A DNA stretch of 64,000 bases from assembly GCA_037179385.1 (NCBI GenBank), contig CM074195.1:10617787-10681786 (forward strand), given 5' to 3'. A program made the position numbers and the translations under genes. Of the stretch, positions 43,900 through 57,105 are shown piece by piece; the stretch's first letter is position 1, and each line of letters starts with the position of its first letter. The notes beneath the pieces were generated by a model, which saw only the letters and a list, made by a program, of their open reading frames with translations, was not told the DNA's origin and did no database searches. The stretch comes from Holothuria scabra. Its lineage: Eukaryota; Echinodermata; Holothuroidea; Aspidochirotida; Holothuriidae.

Positions 43900-46800
43900 G
43901 TTAGTCCAGAGTCAAATTTATTTTTGATATGTTAAAGAGGAACACATTCTAAGCATTCTAGTGAAAGTTGTATTCATTTCCCATGTTTGGTTCTTGAGAT
44001 ATTACTGTAGCAATTGAAGTTAGCACATTTGCTGTATGTAAATGTAAACTTGAAGCAAGCAGGTGTGATGTCATGGATACATGTAGTTGTTGGCCAATGT
44101 TTTGTTTTTCTTTATTTTTCATCCTATTTGTTTGACCTTGAGTTGACTAGGGATGCTTTCTTGTCCCGCAGCCATATAAAGTTTTTAAAATTCCATTGCT
44201 TCGGATACACATATGGTGCTGTGTCAAAATTTAGTTGCATATTATTGTTATGGTAAATTATAACTAAAAACAAAGCATTGACCAACAATGTGAATCCATG
44301 ACATCCCCTTGATTTGAGTTCATTCTGTGTAGGAAAGTTTGTCTCATTCAACAGCTAATATCTTGAAAACTGAACATGAGAAATAAATAAAAATTAGACC
44401 AGGATGCTCAAGATATTGAAATGCAAAATGGTGCAAAATTTGAAATATTCGTAAGCACATTTGTACTTACAGTATACTGTACAACCAAAAGGTCATGGTT
44501 ACATTGCTTCCGATTGATTTCCCAAAATGGCTGATAGCTGTGAATACTTTAGGGGTGGGGATGGTGTATCCTCCTCCCCCTTGGAAAAGTTACTGCCTCA
44601 CCACACATCAAGGCTTAGCTCATTTATTGCAACTCATAGATTTTGTGTAAAACAAGTGTGCATTTTCTGTGGAATAAAGGTAGGCCATGTGTGCAGTATG
44701 TTAATGTGATGCATAAGGTGTGCGGGGAACGACTGCATGTGCAGCAATTAATCATTGGAAACGGATTGTTTCCAGAAATTTTCAAAAGGGTTGACCCAAT
44801 TTGTTGGTGTCTAGAAGAGATACTTCTGTTAACAATGCCGAGTGGTTGTTTGCAGTTGGCTTATATTACCCGTATAGAACTTTTTGTCAAGTCCACGGCA
44901 TGCGTTATTTTTGCTCATTTAGCATTTGTAGGGGTAGTTATAAAGTGAAATCTGGTGGTCATGTAGATTCTACATGCTTCGACTAAAAATTTCCCAAATT
45001 TCACGATTTCTTGTAAACAAACTTGGCGTTTGAGAATTTCCTTTTTACTTTGCCGCATACTAGGCTATTTTGCCAGAGGGAACGATATGTTTCCCCCAAT
45101 ATTTTCGCGGATAAACATATTCCCAAATAATTTTATCAAGGCCACGGTCTATCCGAAGTGTATTTGTAAAGCACAATGCTGACCACATTTTGGGCCATCT
45201 AGGATCGCTCGTTTCATTGCCTGTTGGTGTCGCATTGCTCATTTATACTTCTTTTTATTAATCTGTTTCTTGCTGACAAAGAGAGTGCTGACGATTGGGC
45301 AAATTCGACGTATTGTAACAACTCTTTACCGCCCTTCGAGTATGTATTTATAAGGAGGGATGTTTTCCTGCCCTGTTTGAAATTTCTTGCTGTCTCTAAG
45401 GGCTTAGGTGCAAAAAGGTGCTTTATTTTGATTGTTTTTTATGCACAAACCTGATGCTGGAAATGTCCTGATCAGTCGCTCTTCACTGAGAAGTTGTACC
45501 CCATGTTAAAGAAAAAAATGTGAAAACCTACATTGTTCTATAACTGCCATTCATTTCAGTTCTTGATTTCACAAAAAGAAAATACCGTGGACCAAGTGTG
45601 CCACAATTGGCGAGTTTGGTAATTCATTCGTTGCCGCATGGAATTGTGGGGAACCGTGCGGGATATACAAACCGAGCTCAGCACGTAGCGTACATTGTTA
45701 CCTTATTTCGTCAGTATGTGCATGCAACACTAAGTATCGAGTGAACTCAAACGAAAATAGGGGTCTCAGTCCTACTTTAAGGCAGGTTTAAATGCCAATG
45801 TTTACACCCCAAAAAACAATTTAGACACGTTACACACTGCACAAAGCCACACTACTGTAGATTCTCCTCTTTATGTTATGGATGGATTGAGAAAGAATGA
45901 TTTCACGAAGTATTCATGTAAGCTCAAATTTCGGAATACATGCTGTAGGTGTGGGGTTGGTTTATCCCGACAATTTGGAGGATGTGCGCACGTGTTTAGC
46001 CACCAAAATGAATTACCGAACTGGCTTATTATCCTTTATTTCTCTAAACTCTGCTGGCAATGCTTGGGCTAAAATTATATTTACCATTCGGTGAAATGGT
46101 CATGTATCGTCTCAGTAGAAAACAATACACAACGGAATTGAAAAAGTTTGTGTATGCGACGCTGCAACCCAAATTCAAGGTCCAATTTTTTTGCCAAGGA
46201 GGTGTCAGTTTAAACCGGTAAAAGGTTCCGTTGCGCGAATTTTGAGTCCACAGCACTGTAAGGTATCTTAGCAGTTTTCATCCATTCTTCAAATTGAAAC
46301 TGCAACAACCTAACCAACTGACCACAGGCTGCCAAAACATTCCGTCACTCTCAGCCTTCTTGTGACTATTGGTACCGTCATTCACGCGATGACATGTGAT
46401 TGATCTTTAGGGGATAACTTCGGGCACCTTCACGTCTGGCAATGGAAAACATTCGCCTGAGACTCTGCCATTTCGGGCGAAGTTGCCGCGCAGAAATGTA
46501 AAGCCTGGCTAAAGAAATAATCTGCCCACATGTGTCGAGAATTTTTGAAATATTTTTTATTCTTCGTAAAGATTACCAAACTTGCATTACCTAATTACGG
46601 TGCTCCTTGTTTTCCTGCCAAATGTATGAAAGGATTTGTTTATTCGGTTTCCAAACTCTGGAAAATCGTGGAAAAGACTTAGAGTCTATGGAATAACTGT
46701 TTTTTAAAAGCTTCCCCAAAATGCTGCGAATTTTTGCAACCTTTTCAAATTCGGAGGCTTATTCGGCCACTTCCGAAAAATGCTGGGAACGACTTGGAGA

Positions 46801-46940
46801 AGAGAACGATGACTGTTTTATGAGCTCTTCAAATACGTAACACTTTTTTATTCTTTTGTTGTCATAAAAAAATCTGTATGACGGCTCTTTCGTCTGGCAA
46901 ATTTTTAAGAGAATTCGGGCGAAGTTACGAGTTTATTCTG
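43900..46940. other. Spacer, no gene seen
   Basis: Overlapping short frames at 44.5-46.1 kb on both strands lack consistent splice boundaries or recognised motifs. Confidence 0.35.
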
Positions 46941-46944
46941 TCGT

Positions 46945-47170
46945 TAAAACACACTCTTAAAAATGTCTGAATGTGTTCAGAAATTAATCGTTCACACACT
47001 TTTTTTCCTCGCTTTGTTAACACGTTTAGATGCTACACACACCGTCGTGTTTATTCCAAGACGTTTCTCGGATTTCCGAGTCAGTTTTAAACGCATTCAA
47101 TTGTTGAACGTTTAGTGTTTAATTTCTAAACATGTTTAGAGTTAAAAGGTCTTAGGTGTTTTAAAAATGC
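46945..47170. repeat. Motif-saturated segment, TAAACATGTTTAGA type
   Basis: TTAAAACACACTCTTAAAAATG at the left and GGTGTTTTAAAAATGCATGAC at the right are roughly inverted. AACACGTTTAGA, CTAAACATGTTTAGA and related forms recur between them on both strands. Confidence 0.42.
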
Positions 47171-47179
47171 ATGACAGAT

Positions 47180-47480
47180 TTTTGAGATTGAAATAGCTAG
47201 CCGATTTTTCCATATCCATGTCCGGATTTCAGATCCTTTGCAAAATTTCTGGGGCTAGCCTGTCCCCTCAGTGCCCGGCTTCCCCGCCTCGTACATCTTT
47301 GCCAACCACTATTGCCGCTGTCGGCCGGTTGGCCCCAGCCAATTGCTCCAAAAGTGGTCTGGATAAGGGCCGGCACTTCCTGCTTATCAATTCCGTGATT
47401 GAGTTTGCGTAAGGAACTTTCACATGTCATCATGACAACTGCATGTCTTGCGATACCAATGCCCACATATTAAAATCATT
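47180..47480. other. GC-rich island with frames on both strands
   Basis: A 300-bp stretch is clearly more GC-rich than its surroundings. It has an 89-codon frame on the minus strand (47466-47197) and a 64-codon frame on the plus strand. Neither resembles a known family to me. It may be a fragment of a mobile element or a foreign segment. Confidence 0.25.
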
Positions 47481-47629
47481 CAAAACCCATTTTTCACTGT
47501 CACGCGCCCAACGTACCTCGGAGCGCTATTGCAAATAACTTTTTTTACGAGTAATCCAAACCTGTAGACAATTACAATGCCTCATCTTAAGGGGGGGGGG
47601 GGGTGCATAAAGATACATGAGCCCCACGG

Positions 47630-48351
47630 CAGTGGTGTAGCTAAACTTCTTTCAAGAGGAGCAAGCACCAAAATTTTCCGATTTTTCCTAAGGTGTAAAC
47701 ACAACGGAATTAGAAAGTAATTTCCGTCGAGCAGAGTGCGCCTAAAATTTGTGTTCTTTCAAACAAATATTTGTAAACATGGAGCTTGTATTGCAGAACA
47801 TAATTTAGATTCTGGGTTTCCTGTGAGGACTGAGAAATTTGACTGAAAATTTTTGGGACTATTAAAGAATCTGCGTTTCCTGTTAGCATATATCTGAGAT
47901 AGCATGTGGCCTGAAGATTGTCGTTGTTACATTATAATTTTATCTAATTAGTGCGGATTGAGGCTTCCTGGGGGCATTCAAACTTTGTTGCCTTTTGTAG
48001 ACAAAGTATTTCATCATTAAGAGCCTATATTGAAGGAAATTTAGGGAAACGGTACTATAGCGACCCGGAAAAGTTTATCACTGAACTGATTTATGAACGA
48101 CCACTTACTGCAATAGAGGTTGCTATTTGGTGCGCTCAAAGCGATACGCGCGGAAATTTTGCCCTTTTAAACCAAATAATAACAAATATGGAGCTTTTAT
48201 TAGACGAATTCGAAACTTAATGAAGAAAAGTTGGGAAAATCGCACTGTTCTCTTGTTGAATGGTGTCTCTAATGGCAAATTCCCGAATTTTTCATTTTTT
48301 CCAGTGGGGGGGGGGGGCAATTCCGCCCCCCCCCATGTAGCCATGCTACTG
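47630..48351 (+). mobile_element. hAT MITE with perfect 8-bp target duplication
   Basis: The left end is CAGTGGTGTAGCTA. The complemented right end is CAGTAGCATGGCTA. The element is flanked on both sides by CCCCACGG (47622-47629 and 48352-48359), an exact 8-bp target-site duplication as hAT insertion makes. The length is 722 bp with no transposase. G12 and C9 tracts sit near the right end. Internal sequence is shared with 18598-18860 and 32500-32580. Confidence 0.9.
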
Positions 48352-48359
48352 CCCCACGG

Positions 48360-50945
48360 TAAAGTCTGGATCTAAGGTGTCCTCATTTGAGAGTTTTGGA
48401 ATGTACAGTTTCGTACCGTGGATCAGTGTAAATAGATTTCAAACTTTATGCCTCCTTAGAAAAGGTTTGATGTACCTCACATAGGTCCCTGCTAAAATCC
48501 TAGATGCGCCAGCGAAGATATAAAGTGAACGAAGAGAGGAAAAATTCCCAGAAACATAAATTTGAAGCGGCGGGTAGGTTTGGACTGGAGGTATTTCCCT
48601 GTTAGCCTTTTAGCTTCCCTGTTGCCTATTCACGGTCCCAGAACCCAAATAATGTTATCTGGCGATTTATTTTCTCACCTCGATATCAACGTCTTAGCCT
48701 CCATGAATTCATGCTCTGAGCTCTCACTGATTTCTTCCCCGGATCCACCCATGGCCTAACGGGACATCTTTTTCTGGGGGTGACTTCTTGCTCGACGACA
48801 GATCCCCACCAGGGCATAATCTCTGCGGGGGGGGGGGGCGACTTGTCCCTTGACCCACTATAGTGTCCCTTAGACGGTTTTGTTATCTCCACCATTTCTT
48901 GTCCTCATTTTACGGTCCCGCACAACACACACACCACCCAAACAATAATTTTCAAACCCTGTAGCTTCAACCGATGAAAACATTTTTGGTATTTTGTCAG
49001 TGGGGTTTTCGGGGAGATAATTTTTCCCTCGGAAGCCTTATTTATGAGCTTGCAGCAATTGTTGTCGTACAGGCTAGCCAAAAAAGATAAAGTTTACTTG
49101 TATAAATATAGTTCTTTCGAATTACAGTCCTTTACAGTGCATTGACCGACTATCGCTGGTAAAGTTATGCTTTGGATAATACAGAATAATGCTGACTGCC
49201 TTACCAGTGAAAGGAGTGAAAACGTGGGAGAAGTGAGGAGAAACAACTGTATTGCCTCTGTGCATGCAGCTAGGCTGTTGTATTACCAGACACTCATCTA
49301 AATCTAAAGAGAGTTACCATTCCTCCTCAGTGCGTTATATAGTGACAACGTATAAAAACATAATAGCTTTGCTGAGTGTACATACAGCTCTTTGGTGTTA
49401 ACAAGCACACAATACTTTTACACTGGTTTCTCATAATATAGCACTGCTTTACAACAGTCAATGCTGACCACTGCTGAAGAGAAGGTTATTAGGCAGACGA
49501 AGATGTTTTGATTTGGGTTTCAAATGACATGAATGAAAACTTCATGACCAGACGCGTGTGGCACAGTTGTAAACTGGGCAACCAAGGACAAGCAAAGGAG
49601 ATGTAATTAGCTGGTCCGCCTCAGGGCGATCCAAGGACACATGATCCTAGGCTTTTTATAGCTTTTATGATCTGTGTAGTGAGCTTAGTTTACCAAGTGG
49701 GTTTCCCCGATCGAAGTGGGGAGGAGATTCAAAAACTTTTTAGTGGTGGCAGCATAATCCTTTGGGGGGACTGCGGCTGACCTTTAATTTGGCTTTTTGG
49801 TGAGGTTATAATAAAAAATTTGGTTTCTTTTATTTGGTTTCTTTTTTTAAGGAGCAAAATTAGGTAGTATGCCGGGTGATTAATAGAGTTGGCTTTGCTT
49901 ATTTATTGTACGGAGTATCCATCGAAATTGGGAAATTTTGCCACTTTTAACAATCTAAAGCTAATATTGGAGAAAAATTGTAATTATATAACAGTTTGGG
50001 GGTTTTGTGGTGGAATCTGACGTTCTTAAGAGGAAAATCAAGTAGGGGGTGATCTGTAGTTTTGTTGAGGTTACTGAATATCATCATGCAGATTTAGGCC
50101 CTCGGAGCATATTGGAACATTCTCCCGAGGAAAAGAATTGGCTTCGCACATATTTGAAGTTTTATATTTCATTTATTGTCAAAGGCGTATGGGAGCGTGT
50201 CAGTTTGGGAGGGGCAGAATTGTCTCCTGTTCGAAAAAATGTAATCCTGCCCGAAAGTCTAAGTCGAGCGCCATGATTTTTTTGAAAAATTGAGCTCTCC
50301 CGGACAGCAGGAAATGGTATCTTCTGGGCTCGTAACTAGAATTAAAGAAGTCATATCATACTTCTTTCGCAATAATTTTTTTTCACTTCATAATACTGCC
50401 CAATAATACTGCCATTGTTCTGTTCAGTTATCTATTCGAATAAAACACTATCTATGCGGAGCGCCACCATCAGTGGCGCGGAGCGTACAGAAAATTGTTA
50501 AAAAAATCTAACTCCTAAGATAGCCGGAATGGCCTTTCCCAGACTTGTAACTAGAAATGAAGCAATCGCTATTTTGAACTTTCCTTTAAAATGAAAGTTT
50601 CACTTCAATAGACAAAAAAACCTTGTTGATGATCAGAAAAGTACCAGATAAAAGGTACTGCTACCTTCAGATGTAATGGCCTTGTCTCTTTTCGGGGGAA
50701 ACTATGAAACAGAATTAAAAACACACATTAATGTTTTTTACTATATTAAGAATGTTCGTTGATTCCAATTACAAGGTCCAATAAATAGATGAAATTTTTA
50801 ACGTGACTGCCCGAACTCCAGACTGGTCTTACTCCCAACGTATTTGAAAATATGTCACGTCACAAGTTGCCTTCAAATAAATTCTCAGTCAGACTTATGG
50901 GGAGATTTTCTCACACTATTGTGTATCATTTTGTGTAGCTGCAAA
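48360..50945. other. Spacer with possible decayed hAT fragments
   Basis: Around 49740-50280 a GGGAAATTTTGCCACTTTTAAC...GGAGAAAAATTG stretch resembles the hAT MITE interior, but the ends are not clear. GCGCCAC-CATCA-GTGGCGC at 50461-50479 is a small perfect hairpin. No gene was recognised. Confidence 0.3.
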
Positions 50946-50949
50946 CGAC

Positions 50950-51216
50950 ATGGCCGATATTCATTACCTTTGTGAGAATTCGGCTGTCGTGGCAGGCCAG
51001 ATGTCAGACCGTTGGGTACTGCACGCATATGAACAACTTCTCGTCCGTTTTTTAAGGGAAATTCGGAATTGTGTGTTTACTTGAAGAATGTTGTCTTCTA
51101 GTAAACGAGATCAAGAATGTCGTCCGAGTGACTACAGACCCACATCTTTTTATCGTGGTTCTGAAGATGAAGGCTCCCCGACGAAATTGGATTTTCTCAA
51201 GAACAGGGGTGGGTAG
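50950..51216 (+). pseudogene. Gene-like ORF broken by one TGA
   Basis: ATG at 50950 in a strong context (gacATGG) opens 44 codons (MADIHYLCENSAVVAGQMSD...) to a TGA at 51082. The same frame continues for about 43 more codons with protein-like composition (MLSSSKRDQECRPSDYRPTS...) to a TAG at 51214. The sequence is more GC-rich than its flanks. An overlapping frame (51071-51285) reads to a GTAAGA donor-like site. It could be a first exon with a mutation, a processed pseudogene or chance. No family is recognised. Confidence 0.3.
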
Positions 51217-51329
51217 TCTGTCCCCCGATGGAGACATGACCTCGTACGCACGGATTGAAGATGGAATGAGGGATGGAAGAGATGGTAAGAAGATTAAAAC
51301 CGATTCAAAATATGCATTAAAATAACCTT

Positions 51330-53550
51330 ACAAAAGAAAAAAATGGTTCAAAAAGAAAAAAATAAAGATTGGTCATCCATCCAGTAACTTCAATCCTTTA
51401 CGTTTTTCATGTTTAGGCCTCCCCGAAAAATTGCGGTCCTTCCCCGACGGGGGAAGAGATATTACAAGGTACATAGAATGAGGTTTAATAGAGTTAAGAA
51501 GAGATTTAAAATCGATTCCGATATGTATTAAAATAAAAAGTGATAAATTTATGATTTACGTTGCAATTGTTGAAAATCACTAAAATTGTATTTTTACTTT
51601 ACGTAAATAAATGATTGTCATAAGAAGTGTTTAAATCAGGATCCGAATCTGATAAGGTCTGTATTTCTATTCATTTGTTCGTATATTCTTGAACTACAAT
51701 ATACTTCGAATGTAATAAAAGTGGATCTATCCATACCAAAATTCCTGACAAGAAGACAAAAAAATAATTAAATTTTTAAGAAGGGAGACCTGTCATCCGA
51801 CGAAAACGATAGGAACCTTTAGGTGGAGAGGAAGAAAGACCATACTTCTAGTTGAATGTTTAATTGTGAAAACTAACACAGTTAAAGAGTTTACATGTGA
51901 CATTAAAATTGAACGTGAAATGGTCCAAATATTATCAGTCAATGAATGAGTCACTAACATTTTTTCAAAGTGGGTTCACTATTTTGCGTTTAAAGTCTAA
52001 AGCGTTATTGTTATTACTATATCATAAACTTATTTGCGCGTTAAAAATCTGTTTCAAACTTTTTCACTTGGTTAGGGCACTATATAGGCAAAAATTAAAT
52101 ATCTTTGCAAGTAATATTTACTGAAAACTTTGTAACTGACACAATTGTAAATACTGCCACAAGAATTTAAGAATAATGTAGGACAGTTAAAAAATTTTTA
52201 GAATTTAAAAAAGTTGCAATGACACTTATTTTATTAAAATAAAATGTATATAGATAAAATTGTTTTTTGTTTATCCAAAAGTGTCTTCATCCTAGCAGAA
52301 TCGGTCGCAAGCATAAAATGCATTATTTAAACGAATCATAAAAATAAGATTTTGGTTGTTGTGACTTACCTTACTCAAATTTCAACAGCCACAAATAAAT
52401 CAGACATTTTTTCGTTTGACAACTTCGATATTTAAAGTACTTCTCAATGCTGATAACTTGAGACTAAACGTTCTCCCCAAGGCCACCTTGTATTTCTATA
52501 TAAAAAACGTTTAAATGGTCAGTCTTTATCATCGTAAAATAGTGTGTTTTCCAGCAATGCTCTTCGACACAATTACACCTTTCTATTCATTTAGCAAATT
52601 TCCTGTGTTTGCAATACACAAACATTGCCTGGTTCATCGCCCATCGATAAGATAACATGGGTAGTTCAAGATCGATAGAGTAATTTGTGTTTGATTCCCA
52701 AAGAAAAATACTAGTTCAACTCTTTGATGCGTAATTTTGCAGTGCTTTCTTTGTTATTTAAAGAAGTCTTGTAAAAATACTGCAGGTAGCCAATTTGACC
52801 AAAAACGGTATTTCTATTCTCAATTACAACTGATACCTATCAGAAGCCGTGATAAATGAAATATGTTAGCATTATGTTTCTACAATTTAAGCATTTAACA
52901 ACAAAAATATCATTCAATTAAATGGTTGAAATTTCAAAAATATTTAAAATATTAAACATTGTATTCAAAGCTATAAAATAATGTATCATTCTGAAGACGT
53001 GTAGAATGAAATGTATCTCTTAAGTAATGTCGACATTTCAGGTGAAATCTACAGATGCAACAAAAATTGGGAAATGAGGATAGGAGGTAACGAAACAAGA
53101 TGCTTCATTTCAAGACGATAAAGATGGGGAATTGTGTGCCAAAATACTTGAAGTGGTACACTATTTTTATGACTTACCGGAAGATCAATATGGATTTGAA
53201 ATGAAATTACTTTAAACTTTACTCTAACCGATACATAACGAGAATGCCGCAAGTGGTCAATTTTGAATAATTTTGTAGCAAGCGATGCGTTTTGACACCA
53301 TTTCCAAAGGTTATTTGTTTCATGCTTTAATTAATGACAACTCTTAGAAAAGAAAATGTCATCGCTATAACAAAGTCACATAAAGTTCTGTCTTAAAGCA
53401 TGATGAGATTTATTCTCATTAACTGAAACCCCTTAAGAGTTTTAAATGCATCATTCCATCTTATCTCGTTTCCCGTATGAATTTAAGCAGTTTGACCTTC
53501 TAGCTGCCAGCCTGAAGCGATGGCAAGTTTTATCCCCTATTTTCCCCTGA
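51330..53550. other. AT-rich spacer, no gene seen
   Basis: Long AT-rich stretches without usable frames. Confidence 0.4.
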
Positions 53551-53554
53551 TATC

Positions 53555-53850
53555 ACACCATAGGTGGACCAATGTAAAACCAACGTTGACTCAAGATTGA
53601 CCAAATATTGGTGTTTGATTGGTTGTTCATCGTCATGACCTTTTAGATGAAGTGAAACAAACCATGATCCATGACCCAATGTCGCGCCTACGTTAGGAAC
53701 AGCCCATAGGGCTAATGGTGGTCCAACGCTTGGTTTACCGTCGAGTTAATGTTGAATAGTTGTTGGCCAAATACCAGGTTGACAGCTTTTAGATGCCTTG
53801 GTAAATCCAAAAATAATCCAACATTGGACTACATTGACCTAACATGAGAC
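53555..53850. repeat. Motif-saturated segment, CCAACGTTGG type
   Basis: Variants of CCAACGTTGG recur (ACCAACGTTGAC, GACCAAATATTGGTG, TGGTCCAACGCTTGG, GTTGTTGGCC, TCCAACATTGGAC, ACATTGACC) on both strands within 300 bp. Terminal repeats were not resolved. Confidence 0.45.
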
Positions 53851-55970
53851 CAAAATTCGTGTTCCTAGATTGATCTTTTTTCCTCAAAGTTAGTCAATTC
53901 TCTACAAGGAACAAACTTGTTCACGGGAATTAACCAGGACAAGTGTGGAGTTCTAAAAGTTTCGTGTTTATAACCTCAAAAAGTTTATGTATTCCCTTAA
54001 TTGATATCATTTTTCCCTATTATGGAGATGTATTTCAGATGTAATGGAAAAAGCACTTAAAAACTTTTGCTATTATTTCTACTTATAATCTGTAATTCAT
54101 CGAATGCTTATTGGACTGCAAAAAACTTTTTTATATGTTCTAACGAGGACAATAAGACAATAACGTTTCATTTATAGCAAATAGAGTTTTGGATTGGCTA
54201 GAAGATAAGTCCACTAGTGGATAAATAAAATGTGAGAGAGTGCTGGGAAAAGTAACAACTAGAACTCAGCAACTACGATAATCGAAAAAGGTTGGCAGCC
54301 AGTTCATTCGTATTGACTCCTTTCTTATCAAAGAAGTGTTGACGCACGAATACGATGTCAGGGATAATCATTTTTCATTATATATTTGCCATTTCCTGGA
54401 TGTTAAGCAGATATAATGACTCACGTTATATTACAAAATAAAATTTATACATACCAATCGTAAATCTCTGTGCTAAAATTAATCGTGTATTCAAACACGA
54501 AAGAAATGATGAAACGCATGCAATTATCTAGACCTAAGCTTTGGATATATAATATTCGAAATAAATATAAATCACACGGAATTACTTGAAAACGTTGCCC
54601 AGCTGCTATCAATTTCCTCCCGAGATGAGATATAAAGTTGGACAATTTTATTAAAAGCAACTAGCACAAAAGATACAAGCAATAGACAAGAAAGAAGGAC
54701 GTTAAATTAATGTTTGGAAATGAAACAGTGAGACTCTTACATGTCAAGAACAGACCATTTTCACCATTTTTGAATGGAAAAATTAGTAAAATCTCATTTT
54801 AAATTTTACTCATATTGAACATTAAAGAACGAGAGTTTTAGGTCTAGGTCATTCACCTTCGCCGAGAAGATCCCCAATACGTTTTCTTACTTTGTTGAAT
54901 CGTTTCGTTTATACTGCCTCAATGATTACGCCAATAAACTATTTATAGAACTAAGCACTAGGTCTTGACAATTAATAAATGAAAACAAAAGTCAAAGTTG
55001 TGTAGAGTGAGATTAAAACAAATTTACCACAAATCCTTGTGTCGTACATGGGAGGAAGGACTAAATCAGGTACAAGCGCTCCATTTTTGTTTTACTTCAC
55101 CCTCACAAAGTATGCCTTTGGGACAAGCAAATTTACTTATCGTTTCCTTCCCAGGCGCGGTTTTACCGAAGCCCCCTAAATGTGTATTTGGGTATATTAA
55201 AAAAAACTGCTAAAATGATCTATTACACGTACATACTGAATTTCCCCCTCCCACTTATAGCCTAATTTTTGGAAGTCAAAGGTGGTTGAGTCTTATTCCC
55301 GAAAACCCCCGGACGGTATGCCTTCTCTTTAATTCAGGCGAGAATTCAAAGCCCCGTGGAAGACAGAAACGTGGCTTCGTTATTTGTATACCACGGATGT
55401 GACGCCACGTACAAGAGGCACATTTTGATCGACAGCATGTAAATGGTAAAAGTCGACAAACCGTACTCCGTACTGTATGAAATACTGTGCGGGCAATTGC
55501 GAAGCTTACGAAACTGTATTTTTACGTTGGATGCCTTATATACATATCCACGCATAAACATGCAAATTTGAAAGCGAATCACAACCAGTGGCGTAGCTAT
55601 CGGTCGTCCAGGTGGGACAGGAGGGCGATTGCCCTGTGGTTCTGATTAATAAGAATTCCGCAAATTCGCTAAATCCTATATGTGACATCAGATCATCAAG
55701 TGCCGGTAATACCGAACAATGGCATTTCGGTTTTTCAAACTTTCCTTTCATAACAATCCGAGTTCTTACATATTTCTTAAAAGAAAGCGGAATTTCTGCA
55801 TATTTCAATCCCTACAACAGAAATGTTCACACGTTATCATGGTTTTCCACGCGGACTCTGGAAATGAGAAGAAAAATCGCGAATATGACACTTTTGGTAA
55901 AAATGACAACTGATCATCAAAGGCACCTGTTAACTACATTGCTACCAGCAAACCAGAAATAACGATGAAA
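53851..55970. other. Spacer with solo hAT-like end at 55586
   Basis: CAGTGGCGTAGCTATCGG at 55586 looks like a left hAT end, but no partner was found. No gene was recognised elsewhere. Confidence 0.35.
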
Positions 55971-55974
55971 TGCC

Positions 55975-56109
55975 AATCCAGACATGTAAACGAAGTTTAA
56001 GATGACCATATCAAGCCAGATATAACTCGATGAAATGTCAGTCCATATAGGTTAATTGAGTTTTACATTGCCATAACAAGCCAGACACATCTGATTAAAA
56101 TACCATGTC

Positions 56110-56111
<2 letters not shown>
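55975..56111. repeat. Fragment of the CCAGATATGG element family
   Basis: GACCATATCAAGCCAGATATAACTCGATGAAATG matches the tandem block at 29092-29127. It runs straight into a (TA)n tract. Confidence 0.65.

Positions 56112-56178
<67 letters not shown>
56112..56178. repeat. (TA)n microsatellite
   Basis: About 33 uninterrupted TA dinucleotides. Confidence 0.97.
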
Positions 56179-56179
<1 letters not shown>

Positions 56180-56794
56180 TTTCATGCGGCCGTATTAATC
56201 TTTTTGGTTTAATATGTTTACCTGTCCTACACCAAGGCGACTTCGCTGAATAAGTAAAGCCAAATCAAACCATTCAAACCATTTTCCTAATATTCAGCCA
56301 TATTATAGCAATATATGCAAATGACTTTCCAATGTAGGTGTAGTTAGGAATTTAGAGCCGTGATTTTCATTTTTATGATGAGAGGAGTAAAATGTGAAAA
56401 TTAAAATACCTTGAACAAAATTTATTTTGGAATATTGCACCAACAATTAAAACGCAGTGTAAACATTTAAAAGGAGGAATGTCAAAGCAGTTTTGTTCTT
56501 CACTATTAAATAATTCAACGACTTCAAATAATTAAGTCAATGTCATTCAATGGACATATAACCATTTAGAGATGTTCATATAGTCTCTACGTTATGCTGG
56601 CTAAGTAAATGTTGTGAGGGCCAAGGGGGGGGGGGGGTGATTGGTCAGGTGTTGTCCCCCAGTGGGAGTAATAGCTTTTACGGGGATTAATTAAAAATTT
56701 GGTTTGCTAGAGGGTCGGGGGGACTGTAGAAAATGTATTATGGCTGAGCAATGCTTCTGATATGCTTTACACAAAGGTAGTGCAATACTAAATT

Positions 56795-57105
56795 TTGGTG
56801 CAGACATATATGGTCCAGATATTGCAGGGACATTATAAAATCCCTATATGGGACAAATATGCATCATAACCGTCCCATTCAAAATTTTAGCCATATCAAA
56901 TTTTATATGGTGTCAGTCTGAAGGGAGCACGCAACCATTAGCTGCTGCATTGACTTGCACCTTGCCACTATTTTGCCTTCATTTAATGCCTCACCACCTT
57001 GTTCAGCTCACACACACCAATAAAGCTACCCCTTACATGAAAGCCAAGGAGTTGGCCAATCATAGTATTACAAATTCATCATAGTATGGCCGGTTCATTT
57101 TGTGA
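56795..57105 (+). repeat. Dispersed repeat, copy 2 (pair at 11836-12125)
   Basis: Same-strand match to 11836-12125. Here it directly precedes duplicated unit B. Confidence 0.75.

Noticed and set aside
44527..46094. Cluster of short plus-strand frames as exons
   Set aside because: Overlapping frames with no consistent phase, splice signals or paralogue.
51082..51084. Selenocysteine TGA in the 50.95-kb ORF
   Set aside because: No SECIS-like structure was recognised downstream and no selenoprotein family matches.
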